From Bacteroidales bacterium (GTDB taxonomy: Bacteria; Bacteroidota; Bacteroidia; Bacteroidales; UBA7960): a stretch of 64,000 nucleotides of DNA. Position numbers and translations under genes: made by a program. Positions 25,451-34,494 of this stretch are shown here, in pieces. The notes under the pieces were generated by a model. That model was not told the origin of the DNA, did no database searches, and saw only the letters and a program-made list of their open reading frames with translations. The stretch's first letter is position 1. Each line of letters starts with the position of its first letter. The stretch covers positions 1 through 64,000 of the forward strand of contig SKRM01000009.1 in assembly GCA_007118495.1 (NCBI GenBank), in the 5' to 3' direction.

Positions 25451-26160
25451 GTTTAATTGTATTTATCGTAACGGGCGTTTTGCTGTATCTGGTATTCCGT
25501 GTTTTTAGCAGGATAAGTATCGGGGTAATCTCACAGCCAAGAGTCAGAAAGCTGCTCCAGACCGTCATCCCCATTATAGAGCTGATTGTTTGGATTGCCT
25601 TTGCATTTTGGGGGGCCTACTTGCTTTTTGGTAATTTCATGTATTACCACATGATTGTTGGTGTTATGGCCGTTCTGCTCATTTTCGGACTCAGTTGGTT
25701 TTTATTCAGGGATTTTCTGGCAGGGGTGCTTCTGAAGTCAGAAAAATCACTCATGCCCGGACAATACATTAAAACACTGGCAGTTCAGGGCAGCATACAA
25801 AAGCTTGGTTCGCGGTCGATGGAAGTAATCAATGATTCGGGCGAAATGATCAGGATACCTTACTCGCTTTTAAGCAACGAATTGATCACCTTACCCCCTG
25901 AAGATGAAGACAACCTCCCTCATCACATGGAGCTGGAGTTTGAAACCGATGAGTCTCCTGATCAGTTGAGGGCGTTTATACTGGATCAACTGGTAGCTAT
26001 GCCCTGGATTGTATGGCCTGCACCGGCGGTTGAAATGCATCCCAAAGATCAGAACCGTGTATCAATGAAAGTGACTTTCTACACCCATGAAAGAAGCCAG
26101 GCTGTATTGGTCGAAGATCGCTTAAAAAAGGTATTGGCGAAAACTACTGATCGCGGTTAA
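25447..26160 (+). CDS. small MscS-like membrane protein
   Basis: A 237-residue protein with about three helices: an N-terminal one (2-20), then about 38-60 and 63-85. A short MscS-type pore and beta segment follows (WFLFRDFLAGVLLKSEKSLMPGQYIKT near 84-110), then a beta domain (GSIQKLGSRSMEVINDSGEMIRIPYSLLSNELI) and an alpha/beta C-terminal domain to about 230. The phrase order matches the MscS core, with the glycine-rich pore helix reduced. Its ATG overlaps the stop of the giant cotransporter gene (ATGA), so translation is coupled and a physical complex is plausible. Its 3' end overlaps the convergent polyprenyl synthase gene by 17 bases. Inferred role: osmotic or voltage relief channel partnering the cotransporter. 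Confidence 0.8.
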   Translation: MSLIVFIVTGVLLYLVFRVFSRISIGVISQPRVRKLLQTVIPIIELIVWIAFAFWGAYLLFGNFMYYHMIVGVMAVLLIFGLSWFLFRDFLAGVLLKSEKSLMPGQYIKTLAVQGSIQKLGSRSMEVINDSGEMIRIPYSLLSNELITLPPEDEDNLPHHMELEFETDESPDQLRAFILDQLVAMPWIVWPAPAVEMHPKDQNRVSMKVTFYTHERSQAVLVEDRLKKVLAKTTDRG

Positions 26161-27115
26161 CTGAAAACTCTATAAGTTGGCGCAATGATTGCCTTGCGGG
26201 GAGGTCTGGCATTGCACTCAGCATGTTAATGGCCTTGTTGCAGTAGGTTTCCATATGTTTGGTGGCATAGGCGATACCGCCTTTTTCATGTACCATTTGA
26301 ATTAGTTCAGCCACTTTTTGCTCATCCCGATTATAATTCTTGACGGTGTTTATAATTTTTCGCCTTTCGCTGTATGACGAATTGTTGATCAGATAAATGA
26401 GCGGGAGGGTCATTTTTTGTTCCTTGATATCCACACCTGAGGGTTTCCCTTTTGAGGCGCCCAGGTCAAAATCAAGAATATCATCCTTTATCTGGAAAGC
26501 AATGCCTGCTGTTTCTCCAATAGAGGCCATGTTTTTGATCTCTTCTGCTGAGGCCCCTGATGATGCAGCACCACAGGCCATACATGAAGCAATAAGGGAG
26601 GCCGTTTTTTTTCTGATGATTTCAAAATAAATATCTTCTTCTATGTCCAGACTGCGGGCTTTTTCTATCTGCATTAGTTCACCTTCACTCATTTCTTTTA
26701 CAGATTGGGTAACAATGCGAAGCAGATCAAAGTCGTCGTTGTCAAGTGAAAGCAGCAATCCCCTTGAAAGGAGATAGTCGCCAACCAGTACCGAAATTTT
26801 GTTTTTCCAAAGGGCATTCAGTGAAAAAAATCCCCGACGTTCATTGGAGTCGTCGACCACATCATCATGTATCAGTGTTGCGGTATGCAGCAGTTCGATC
26901 AATGAAGCTGCCCGGTAAGTGCGTTCGGATATGTCTCCAAATAAACCGGCCGAGAAAAAGACAAACAGCGGGCGGATCTGCTTACCCTTGCGCTTGACAA
27001 TATACCCTGTGATTTTGTCAAGAAGCGGAACACTGCTTTGCATGGATTTCCTGAACCTGTTTTCGAAGGTTTTCAGGTGGGCATCGATGGGTGCCTTGAT
27101 CTCGTTTAGTGTCAT
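26144..27115 (-). CDS. polyprenyl diphosphate synthase
   Basis: A 323-residue trans-prenyltransferase extending an allylic diphosphate with IPP; in this phylum usually octaprenyl- or similar for menaquinone side chains. The first Asp-rich motif is IHDDVVDDSNERRG near residue 85 and the second is QIKDDILDFD near 208. The KGKQIRP substrate-binding segment is near 43. Length fits IspB-type enzymes. Product chain length cannot be read with certainty. It lies 14 bases after glyS on the same strand, so probably co-transcribed. Its 3' end overlaps the convergent MscS-like gene. Confidence 0.93.
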   Translation of the reverse strand: MTLNEIKAPIDAHLKTFENRFRKSMQSSVPLLDKITGYIVKRKGKQIRPLFVFFSAGLFGDISERTYRAASLIELLHTATLIHDDVVDDSNERRGFFSLNALWKNKISVLVGDYLLSRGLLLSLDNDDFDLLRIVTQSVKEMSEGELMQIEKARSLDIEEDIYFEIIRKKTASLIASCMACGAASSGASAEEIKNMASIGETAGIAFQIKDDILDFDLGASKGKPSGVDIKEQKMTLPLIYLINNSSYSERRKIINTVKNYNRDEQKVAELIQMVHEKGGIAYATKHMETYCNKAINMLSAMPDLPARQSLRQLIEFSVNRDQ

Positions 27116-27129
27116 GATCTTTGTTATGA

Positions 27130-28659
27130 TTAAGCTGGTCTGATATCAATGCGGCTCGAAACAACACTTGATATTTTATCAACAGGAATGCGCTCTTGCT
27201 GCATGCTATCCCTTTCACGAATCGTAACTGTGTTGTCTTGTAACGTTTGATGATCAATGGTAATGCAATATGGAGTGCCTATGGCATCTTGTCTGCGGTA
27301 TCTGCGTCCGATGGCGTCTTTGTCTTCATATTGGCAAAGGAAATCATATTTGAGTGCGTCAAAAATTTCCCTGCCTTTTTCAGGCAGTCCGTCTTTCTTC
27401 ATCAGGGGCAATACGGCTACCTTGACGGGAGCCAGGGCAGGTGGTATGTTCATGACAACCCTTTCTGAACCATCTTCAAGTTTCTCTTCTCTGTATGCGT
27501 TGCTGACAATGGCCAGAAACATACGGTCAAGACCGATAGAGGTTTCAACCACATAGGGAATATAGCTCTCATTGGTTTCAGGATCAAAATACTGTAACTT
27601 CTTGCCCGAAAACTTCTGGTGTGCGGCCAGGTCAAAGTCTGTCCTTGAATGCACACCCTCCAGTTCTCTGAATCCGAAGGGGAATTCAAACTCTATGTCA
27701 ATGGCTGCATTGGCATAGTGGGCAAGTTTTTCGTGTTCGTGGATACGGAACATTTCTGCCGGCATGCCCAGGGCAAGATGCCAGCGCATACGCTCTTGCT
27801 TCCAGTACTCAAACCACTCCTTTTCCTGTCCGGGTTGAACAAAAAACTGCATTTCCATCTGCTCAAATTCACGCATCCTGAAAATAAATTGTCTGGCTAC
27901 GATTTCATTTCTGAAAGCCTTGCCAATCTGGGCGATTCCGAATGGCAATTTCTTGCGGCCAGTTTTTTGCACATTCAGGTAATTCACAAAAATTCCCTGG
28001 GCCGTTTCTGGTCTGAGGTATACTTCTGTGGCACCGTCACTGGCCGATCCCATACGTGTACTGAACATCAGGTTAAATTGCCTTACATCTGTCCAGTTTT
28101 TTGAACCGGAAACAGGGCAGGCAATCTCAAGTTCTTCAATCAGTGCCCTGATGTCATCAAGTTGTTCGGCTTCAAGTGAAGCTACGAATCGTTTGTTGAT
28201 GACCTCAATCTTTTCGCGGTTGGCAATGACCCTCGGGTTGGTCTTTTTGAACATTTCTTCATCAAAGGTCTCACCGAAGCGTTTGGCTGCCTTGGCAACT
28301 TCTTTATTGATCTTTTCTTCTATCCTGGCAACGTGGTCTTCAATGAGCACATCTGCCCTGTATCTTTTTTTTGAATCTTTGTTGTCAATCAGTGGATCAT
28401 TGAATGCGTCCACATGGCCGGATGCTTTCCAAACTGTGGGGTGCATGAAGATAGCCGTATCAAGCCCCAGTATGTTTTCATGGTATTGAACCATCGATTT
28501 CCACCAGTATTCCTTGATGTTATTCTTGAGTTCGGTTCCGTTCTGACCGTAATCGTATACAGCACTCAACCCGTCATAGATTTCACTCGACGGAAAAATA
28601 AAACCATATTCCTTGCAGTGTGCAATGATCTTTTTAAAAGTGTCGTCTCCCTTGTTCAT
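27130..28659 (-). CDS. glyS: glycyl-tRNA synthetase (dimeric class II type)
   Basis: A 509-residue single-chain enzyme charging tRNA-Gly, of the eukaryote-like alpha2 type used by Bacteroidota, not the alpha2beta2 form. Class II motif 2 is in FRNEIVARQFIFRMREFEQMEMQ near residues 246-270, and motif 3 is in SIGLDRMFLAI near 365. A C-terminal anticodon-binding domain (about 395-500) contains PVKVAVLPLMKKDGLPEKG and ends with ERDSMQQERIPVDKI. The N-terminus GFIFPSSEIYDGLSAVYDYGQNG is the canonical glycine-specific opening. The polyprenyl synthase gene follows at 14 bases. Confidence 0.97.
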   Translation of the reverse strand: MNKGDDTFKKIIAHCKEYGFIFPSSEIYDGLSAVYDYGQNGTELKNNIKEYWWKSMVQYHENILGLDTAIFMHPTVWKASGHVDAFNDPLIDNKDSKKRYRADVLIEDHVARIEEKINKEVAKAAKRFGETFDEEMFKKTNPRVIANREKIEVINKRFVASLEAEQLDDIRALIEELEIACPVSGSKNWTDVRQFNLMFSTRMGSASDGATEVYLRPETAQGIFVNYLNVQKTGRKKLPFGIAQIGKAFRNEIVARQFIFRMREFEQMEMQFFVQPGQEKEWFEYWKQERMRWHLALGMPAEMFRIHEHEKLAHYANAAIDIEFEFPFGFRELEGVHSRTDFDLAAHQKFSGKKLQYFDPETNESYIPYVVETSIGLDRMFLAIVSNAYREEKLEDGSERVVMNIPPALAPVKVAVLPLMKKDGLPEKGREIFDALKYDFLCQYEDKDAIGRRYRRQDAIGTPYCITIDHQTLQDNTVTIRERDSMQQERIPVDKISSVVSSRIDIRPA

Positions 28660-28717
28660 CTTTAGTGTATTTATACCACCCGGCCGTTAACACGCTTTTT
28701 TGGTGGTGTCTCCAATT

Positions 28718-29638
28718 CTAATTTATTATAACCCTGACACTCCTCGGAATAATGTTAAGCTCGAAAGGGGAATGTCCCAGCGATTCGCCGTCTGCTTCCA
28801 ATAGAACCGGGCACGCTGATTCAATACGTACCGATTTCCCCACCAGGGTTTCCACCTTTTTGTATTTTTTTATGGTGCCATCATACAGTCTTCTTACATT
28901 GGCAATGACAGACCATTTTGACATGTCTTTGATAAGGGTAAGGTCAAACAGGCCATCATCGGTGAGTGCATCCGGGGCTTGTCGCATGCCTCCTCCGTTA
29001 TATTGACCAATGCCGATTCCAACTGAAAATATCTTTTCCTGTATGGTCTTGCCATCAACAATGATGCTGGTTTGGCACGATTTATAGGTAAATAGCGAGC
29101 CTAATAGATGCTTCAAATACAAAAACGGGTTGCCTTTACCCCTCATTTTGTCAGCATTGGTTTTTTGTGCCACCAATCCATCAAAGCCAAGCCCTGCCAT
29201 GTTGATGAAATACCGCATTTTTTTGGTTTCACTGTTATAAAAACTCACAGTGCCGGCATCCTGTAACAGGGTGTTGCCCCGAAGCAAAACCTGAATGGCT
29301 TTTTCGTAGTCCATGGGTATCTGATAGGTGCGTACCCAGTCGTTACCTGTACCAACAGAGATCATCCCAACGGTGAGGTCGGTGGTGGGTATTTGTTTTT
29401 GGCCAAATATTCCATTGACAACCTCGTTCATGGTTCCATCACCCCCAACGGCCACAATTTTCCGGTAGCCAATGCCAACATGCTCTATGACAAGCTCAGT
29501 TGCATGTGAAGGCCCGGTTGTAAATACAGGATGATAGTCAAGGCCGTAATCATCCAGCAATTTTGAAATCTTTCCCCAGTCTTTGTGGACTTTGCCAATG
29601 CCGGCATTTGGATTGATAACCACCAGCCACTCTTTCAT
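28718..29638 (-). CDS. diacylglycerol/lipid kinase family protein
   Basis: A 306-residue kinase of the DAGK/YegS/sphingosine kinase superfamily. It starts with VVINPNAGIGK (residues 6-16), has the nucleotide-binding GGDGTMNEVVNGI near 64-76, GTGNDWVRTY near 97-106, and a beta-sandwich C-terminal half with DGLFDLTLI near 228. The family phosphorylates lipid alcohols such as diacylglycerol at the membrane face. The exact substrate is unknown. It lies 58 bases upstream of glyS on the same strand and 112 bases after asd. Confidence 0.92.
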   Translation of the reverse strand: MKEWLVVINPNAGIGKVHKDWGKISKLLDDYGLDYHPVFTTGPSHATELVIEHVGIGYRKIVAVGGDGTMNEVVNGIFGQKQIPTTDLTVGMISVGTGNDWVRTYQIPMDYEKAIQVLLRGNTLLQDAGTVSFYNSETKKMRYFINMAGLGFDGLVAQKTNADKMRGKGNPFLYLKHLLGSLFTYKSCQTSIIVDGKTIQEKIFSVGIGIGQYNGGGMRQAPDALTDDGLFDLTLIKDMSKWSVIANVRRLYDGTIKKYKKVETLVGKSVRIESACPVLLEADGESLGHSPFELNIIPRSVRVIIN

Positions 29639-29750
29639 GATCTTGTTTTTGATTTAACAGGGCTCTGCTGCATTAACCCGAATATGCAGGTTTTGGTTTA
29701 AGGCAGGATGCAAAAATAAGAAAAATCGATCAACATCAGTTGATTATGTG

Positions 29751-30746
29751 CTATGCCTTCACAAACCCCTTGTCAAGCAATACCCTGGCAATCTGCACTG
29801 CGTTGGTTGCTGCGCCTTTGCGCAGGTTATCAGCCACAACCCAGAGATCAAGGCCAAAGGGAACGCTTTCATCGCGCCTGATCCTGCCAACGAACACCTC
29901 ATCCTTTCCCTCGGCAAAGCCGGGCATGGGGTATAGGTTTTCAGATGGGTCATCTTGTATGATGATACCTGGTGTCTGAGCAAGCAAACTGTAAATCTGG
30001 TCAAGGTCAAAATCATTTTCCAATTCCAGGTTGATGGCTTCGGAGTGGCCCCCAATTACAGGAATCCTGACAACTGTTGCAGTGATTTTCAGATTTGCAT
30101 TGCCCAGGATTTTTCTGGTTTCGTTCACAAGCTTTATTTCTTCAGTGGTATAGCCATTGGGTGTAAAGTCTCCTCCATGAGGAAAGCAGTTCAGGTCGAT
30201 GTTATGGGGGTAGGCTTTGGGGCCATCTTTTCCTTCACGCTCATTAAATAGCTGTTCCACAGCTTTTACGCCCGTTCCGGTTACCGATTGGTAGGTGGAG
30301 ATCACAATGCGTTTGATGCCATATTGCAGATGAATGGGTGCAATGGCCAGCACCATCTGTATGGTGCTACAGTTTGGGTTGGCAATTATTCTGGTAGAGG
30401 TGTTGATTGTACCGGAATTCACTTCAGGAACCACCAGGGGTACCGAATCATCATTGCGCCATGCCGATGAATTGTCAATGACAAATGTTCCTTTGGCTGC
30501 AAATGCTTCGGCATACTTTAAAGATGTGGCGCCTCCTGCTGAAAAAATGGCTACCTGGGGTTTCTCTTCAAGGGCATCCTCTACGCTGACCACCCTATGG
30601 GGCTGTCCCCTGAATGTAACTTCTTTGCCCACCGATCTTGCTGAGGCGCAAGGGATGAATTTACTGCAGGGAATCTGCTGCTCTTCAAGAACCTTGATCA
30701 TAACCTGTCCCACCAGGCCTGTGGCTCCAACCAATGCAATAACCAT
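29751..30746 (-). CDS. asd: aspartate-semialdehyde dehydrogenase
   Basis: A 331-residue NADPH enzyme converting aspartyl-4-phosphate to aspartate-4-semialdehyde, feeding lysine/DAP, threonine and methionine. The N-terminal Rossmann motif is VALVGATGLVGQVM (residues 2-16 region). The catalytic Cys lies in RIIANPNCSTIQMV near 128, and the His/Glu substrate region is VRIPVIGGHSEAINLELE near 245. DAP for peptidoglycan makes it essential in most such bacteria. It is divergent from the lamin-tail gene with a 95-base gap holding only a mismatched -7 box (TACATTTA, 30816-30823, + strand). Confidence 0.96.
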   Translation of the reverse strand: MVIALVGATGLVGQVMIKVLEEQQIPCSKFIPCASARSVGKEVTFRGQPHRVVSVEDALEEKPQVAIFSAGGATSLKYAEAFAAKGTFVIDNSSAWRNDDSVPLVVPEVNSGTINTSTRIIANPNCSTIQMVLAIAPIHLQYGIKRIVISTYQSVTGTGVKAVEQLFNEREGKDGPKAYPHNIDLNCFPHGGDFTPNGYTTEEIKLVNETRKILGNANLKITATVVRIPVIGGHSEAINLELENDFDLDQIYSLLAQTPGIIIQDDPSENLYPMPGFAEGKDEVFVGRIRRDESVPFGLDLWVVADNLRKGAATNAVQIARVLLDKGFVKA

Positions 30747-30841
30747 ATAAATATGTTTTTTTACCGTTAGGTGATTTGACTGTGGGGGATCAACCGGTAC
30801 CCTTTACAAAAATACTACATTTAAAAACGTCAGCATAACCC

Positions 30842-33451
30842 ATGAGATATATAACTATATCATTCTGCTTTATGATTATGTCCCATGTTTTACCGGGACA
30901 GCTAAACACTGATTTCAGCAGTGGCACACTCACGGAGAATCCTGCCTGGACAGGTGACCTTGAAAGGTTTGTAATTGATAACCAAATGTTACGGCTTGCA
31001 GATGATCAGGCTGGTCAGGCCTGGTTGTCGACCCCCAGCTTTATGATTGACGATACCCAATGGGATTTTTGGATCAGGCTGTCTTTTGTTCCCTCATCCA
31101 ACAACCATCCCCGGATATATCTTGTAAGCGACCAACCCGACTTGACAGAAAGTCTCCATGGTTATTTTATTCAGGCCGGGCAAACCGGAAGTGATAATAA
31201 AAGGCTTTACCTGTACCGTCAGGATGGAGAAGAAATTGTAAGCATCCTCGAAGGAAGAGACAACATCCTGACCCAATCAAATAACAGGGTGAGGGTTAGG
31301 GTGATAAGAGACAAGGAAGGGCTGTGGCAGCTTTTTGCTGATGCAGGGGGAGACCATGCTTTTCTTCCCCAGGGAGAAGTTGTGGATAATACCCACCAAC
31401 ACACCAGTTGGTTTGGACTATATTGCAGATATACGGCCAGCAACAGCAGAGGTTTTTATTTTACTGACCTGTGTGTAGGTGTTATCATTCCTGAGCCTCC
31501 GCCCCAGGTTACCAGGGTAAGGGTACACTCACAGGCATCGGTTGATGTGTATTTTAACCGTGTTGTTACGCAGGCTTCAGCTTCAAATATCAAGGCATAT
31601 TTTGTGGATGACGGGATAGGCCATCCGCTGCTGGCGGTCCGTGATCCGGAAAACCCGCTCATGGTCAGGCTTTTGTTTCAGGAGCACCTGCGCGAAAACC
31701 AGTTGTACACTTTGTCTGTTGAAGGGGTTATGGGTATAGGAAATGAACTCATGATACCTTACACAGCCACATTGGTATATTATGTGTCCAGGAGATTTGA
31801 TTTGGTGTTCAATGAATTAATGGTGAACAGCCGCCCTCCTGTTGGCCTGCCTCCACATGACTGGCTTGAACTTTATAATACCACAGATCTTCCCATAAAT
31901 ATTGACAAATGGCAGTTGGCGTATGGTGCTAATGTTCGTCAGCTTCCTGATGCAGATATACCACCCGGGGGATACCTGGTACTGACTACTGAAAATGCAC
32001 TACCCGAATTTGGAGATCTGCCACATTTTGCTGCTGTTATGGGTTTGTCAGAAAATGCCCTGACCATAGGTGGCAGCCAGCTTGTCTTGTATGATCCCCA
32101 AGGTAAGGTCATCTCATATGTTGCATACGATGACAGTTGGTATGGTGATCAGTCCAGATCGTCCGGGGGGTGGTCGCTTGAAAAAATTGATCCGTATAAT
32201 TTTTGTCAGGGTCGGGAAAACTGGCGCGCTTCAACACATCCACTGGGAGGAACTCCCGGAACCGTCAATTCAGTTATGGGGGCCAATCCCGACAAGACAA
32301 CCCCCTGGCCCAAACGTGTTTCGCTGAAAGACAACCAGACCCTGTTGCTTCATTTTTCAGGCCCCATGGATGATAAATTGCTTAGAGACCCGGGTCGCTT
32401 CACCCTTGATGGGGGTTTGGGTCATCCGGTCCGGGCCATACCTCAGCAGCCATGTTTCTCGACTGTGCAGCTTGATCTTGGCCAGCCCCTCGAAATGGGT
32501 GTCATATATACACTGCAAGTTTGTGAAACCCTGGTCTCTTGTGCAGGAATCCAGCTTGAATCGCGCCCTGTCAGGGCAGGCTTGCCTGAATCTCCTGAGC
32601 GAAATGACCTGATCATTAATGAGATTTTGTTTAATCCACCACCCTATGGAGCAAGGTATGTTGAGCTGTATAACAGGTCTGACAGGATACTGGATGTGAC
32701 TGATGTCATACTGGCATCGGCAGATACCCTTTCGGGAATGCTTGAAACCCTGAGGGAGATTGAATATGACAGTTTTTTGCTTTTCCCGGATGATTTTCTG
32801 GTGCTTTCCGCTGATCCGGATGCAGTAATGCGCACATTTACCAGTCCGGGGCCTGGATCTTTTGCCCGTGTGCCTGCCATGCCAAGGATGACCAATGCCG
32901 GTGGGAGCCTGGTATTGGCCACCAGAGGATTTAAAGTGTTGGATTCACTGACATTTTCTGAAAACATGCATCTCCCCATGCTTTCGCATACCCGGGGGGT
33001 TGCACTGGAGCGCGTGAACCCCGGGTGGCCTTCAACTGACTTTGCTAACTGGCATTCTGCTGCCTCTAACCGGGGCTTTGGCACACCAGGGATGCGTAAC
33101 TCCCAGTATCTGGCTTTTTCACCGGGATCATCCGGCGTTTTTGAAGTAAATCCTGAGATATTTGTGCCTGACGGCAGCGGACATGATGACCTGCTTGTTA
33201 TTTCATACCATATGGATGAACCCGGATTTATAGCCAATGTAAGGGTGTTTGACTTAAATGGTCAGGAGGTTCGGACCCTTTCAAGGGGCATTTCATTGGG
33301 CACTTCGGGAGTCATTACCTGGGATGGGGCAACCAATAATGGATTGAAGGCATCGGTGGGGATTTATGTGATCCATATAGATGTTTTCAATGAAAAGGGC
33401 AGCATGTTCAGCAGAAAGCTGACAGCGGTACTTGGAGCGAGGTTGCAATAA
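30842..33451 (+). CDS. secreted lamin-tail-domain protein
   Basis: An 869-residue exported protein with a signal peptide (about 1-19, ending LPGQ). The first 210 residues form a beta-sandwich resembling a concanavalin-like domain (DDTQWDFWIRLSF, YLVSDQPD). Two Ig-like segments start VTRVRVHSQASVDVYFNR (about 225) and WPKRVSLKDNQTLLLHF (about 485). Each is followed by a lamin-tail domain: DLVFNELMVNSRPP...DWLELYN near 320-440 and NDLIINEILFNPP...YVELYN near 585-720. The end (about 770-869) is an FlgD-like Ig fold (ANVRVFDLNGQEVRTL, WDGATNNGLKASVGIYVI). It is probably surface-displayed. It lacks an obvious Lys-rich type IX sorting tail, so the export route past the periplasm is uncertain. Confidence 0.85.
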   Translation: MRYITISFCFMIMSHVLPGQLNTDFSSGTLTENPAWTGDLERFVIDNQMLRLADDQAGQAWLSTPSFMIDDTQWDFWIRLSFVPSSNNHPRIYLVSDQPDLTESLHGYFIQAGQTGSDNKRLYLYRQDGEEIVSILEGRDNILTQSNNRVRVRVIRDKEGLWQLFADAGGDHAFLPQGEVVDNTHQHTSWFGLYCRYTASNSRGFYFTDLCVGVIIPEPPPQVTRVRVHSQASVDVYFNRVVTQASASNIKAYFVDDGIGHPLLAVRDPENPLMVRLLFQEHLRENQLYTLSVEGVMGIGNELMIPYTATLVYYVSRRFDLVFNELMVNSRPPVGLPPHDWLELYNTTDLPINIDKWQLAYGANVRQLPDADIPPGGYLVLTTENALPEFGDLPHFAAVMGLSENALTIGGSQLVLYDPQGKVISYVAYDDSWYGDQSRSSGGWSLEKIDPYNFCQGRENWRASTHPLGGTPGTVNSVMGANPDKTTPWPKRVSLKDNQTLLLHFSGPMDDKLLRDPGRFTLDGGLGHPVRAIPQQPCFSTVQLDLGQPLEMGVIYTLQVCETLVSCAGIQLESRPVRAGLPESPERNDLIINEILFNPPPYGARYVELYNRSDRILDVTDVILASADTLSGMLETLREIEYDSFLLFPDDFLVLSADPDAVMRTFTSPGPGSFARVPAMPRMTNAGGSLVLATRGFKVLDSLTFSENMHLPMLSHTRGVALERVNPGWPSTDFANWHSAASNRGFGTPGMRNSQYLAFSPGSSGVFEVNPEIFVPDGSGHDDLLVISYHMDEPGFIANVRVFDLNGQEVRTLSRGISLGTSGVITWDGATNNGLKASVGIYVIHIDVFNEKGSMFSRKLTAVLGARLQ

Positions 33452-33465
33452 CAGGCATGGGTCTG

Positions 33466-34170
33466 TCAGGCTGTAATGGCCAGGGTGGCTATCCATATTC
33501 TGGCACCCTTCACTGATAATAGTTCCTGTGCACACGCTTCAAGTGTGGCACCGGTGGTAATCACGTCATCAACCAGAAGTATCTGTGCATGACTTACCTG
33601 TTCAGGCTTGTTGATTTTGAATGACGAATAAACATTTTCCCACCTGTCAATTCTTGATCTTTTTGTTTGTGTGGGGTTGTCAATAATGCGTACAAGCCAG
33701 TCAGTGTAACAGGGTATGGACAATGTTGCAGATAGGCCCCTGGCAAAAACCTCACTTTGATTAAACCCCCTTTTTTTTTCTTTGTCAGGATGAAGGGGTA
33801 CCGGAATGATAGCTGTGATATCTCCATAGTATGGAGAACGTTTAATGTCGCGCCCAAGAAGCATGCCCAGGTGCTCGCCGAGCCTGGTGTTTCCCTGGTA
33901 TTTAAAGGCATGCACCAACCGCTGCACCCCTCCTTTTTTATGAAAGTGATACAGCGCAGTACCTGTTTGTATTTGAACCCTTCCCCAGAATATCCTGGTC
34001 AGCGCATTGTCGCTGTGCTGATGAAACCTTGTTCTGGGTAGTGATGTCTGGCAATAGGAACACAAAAAGACTTCCTGACCTGCCAAAAGCCCCCTGCATA
34101 CATGGCATGTGTCGGGAAAAAAGAGATTAACAAAGTGTTTTAAAAAACCTGGCAATCTTACGTTAGACAT
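33466..34170 (-). CDS. comF: ComF-family phosphoribosyltransferase-like protein
   Basis: A 234-residue ComF homologue. An N-terminal zinc ribbon has the pattern CHVC (about 19-22) and CSYC (about 34-37). A phosphoribosyltransferase fold follows, with the PRPP loop ILLVDDVITTGATLEAC near residues 198-214 and the family phrase KKRGFNQSEVFARGLS near 130. ComF proteins are needed for DNA uptake in competent bacteria and may act with DprA, also encoded in this window (62452-63558). It converges with the lamin-tail gene with a 14-base gap. Confidence 0.93.
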   Translation of the reverse strand: MSNVRLPGFLKHFVNLFFPDTCHVCRGLLAGQEVFLCSYCQTSLPRTRFHQHSDNALTRIFWGRVQIQTGTALYHFHKKGGVQRLVHAFKYQGNTRLGEHLGMLLGRDIKRSPYYGDITAIIPVPLHPDKEKKRGFNQSEVFARGLSATLSIPCYTDWLVRIIDNPTQTKRSRIDRWENVYSSFKINKPEQVSHAQILLVDDVITTGATLEACAQELLSVKGARIWIATLAITA

Positions 34171-34262
34171 ATGTGTCGGGATGCGAATTGAAGAAAACTT
34201 ACCATGGCATTGTATGTGTTTATTTTATTCACGTGAGTGTAGTATTGAATAAAAAAATCATG

Positions 34263-34270
34263 TACATTTG
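34263..34270 (+). promoter_or_regulatory. TAnnTTTG -7 box upstream of first coiled-coil gene
   Basis: TACATTTG with a TTG 15 bases upstream (34245-34247), near the usual -33/-7 arrangement. It would give a leader of about 220 bases before the gene at 34495, long enough to carry regulation. Confidence 0.4.
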
Positions 34271-34415
34271 CAGTGCTTTGAGCTTATGCATCATGCAGAC
34301 AGTCAATGCGAAACGTTTTTGCAAATACTGTAAAACTACCATATTTTTCGACCAGCAAAACACCAGGGGTTGTTAAATAAGTCAAAAGGTGGTTTTTGTG
34401 TTTTCAAAGGTTCTT

Positions 34416-34445
34416 ATGGTCAAGTTAAAAAGGCAGCTTGACCAT
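34416..34445 (+). promoter_or_regulatory. 9-bp inverted repeat in leader of coiled-coil gene
   Basis: ATGGTCAAG and CTTGACCAT are perfect inverted arms around 12 bases, ending 49 bases before the gene. No U-run follows. Possible operator or leader hairpin. Confidence 0.4.
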
Positions 34446-34494
34446 GGCAGTGGAAAGAAAAAAACCAGTATAAATATATTGAAACAACAAAAAA

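Larger units (their letters stand above)
34171..34494. other. 324-base intergenic region with promoter box and inverted repeat
   Basis: No convincing gene: a 67-codon frame at 34173-34376 lacks a family resemblance or good start context. It contains a -7-like TACATTTG (34263-34270) with TTG at 34245-34247 and a 9-bp perfect inverted repeat at 34416-34445. AT-rich throughout. Confidence 0.5.

Noticed and set aside
34173..34376. 67-codon frame between comF and the first coiled-coil gene
   Set aside because: Poor start context, biased composition, spans a promoter-like box and has no recognisable domain.
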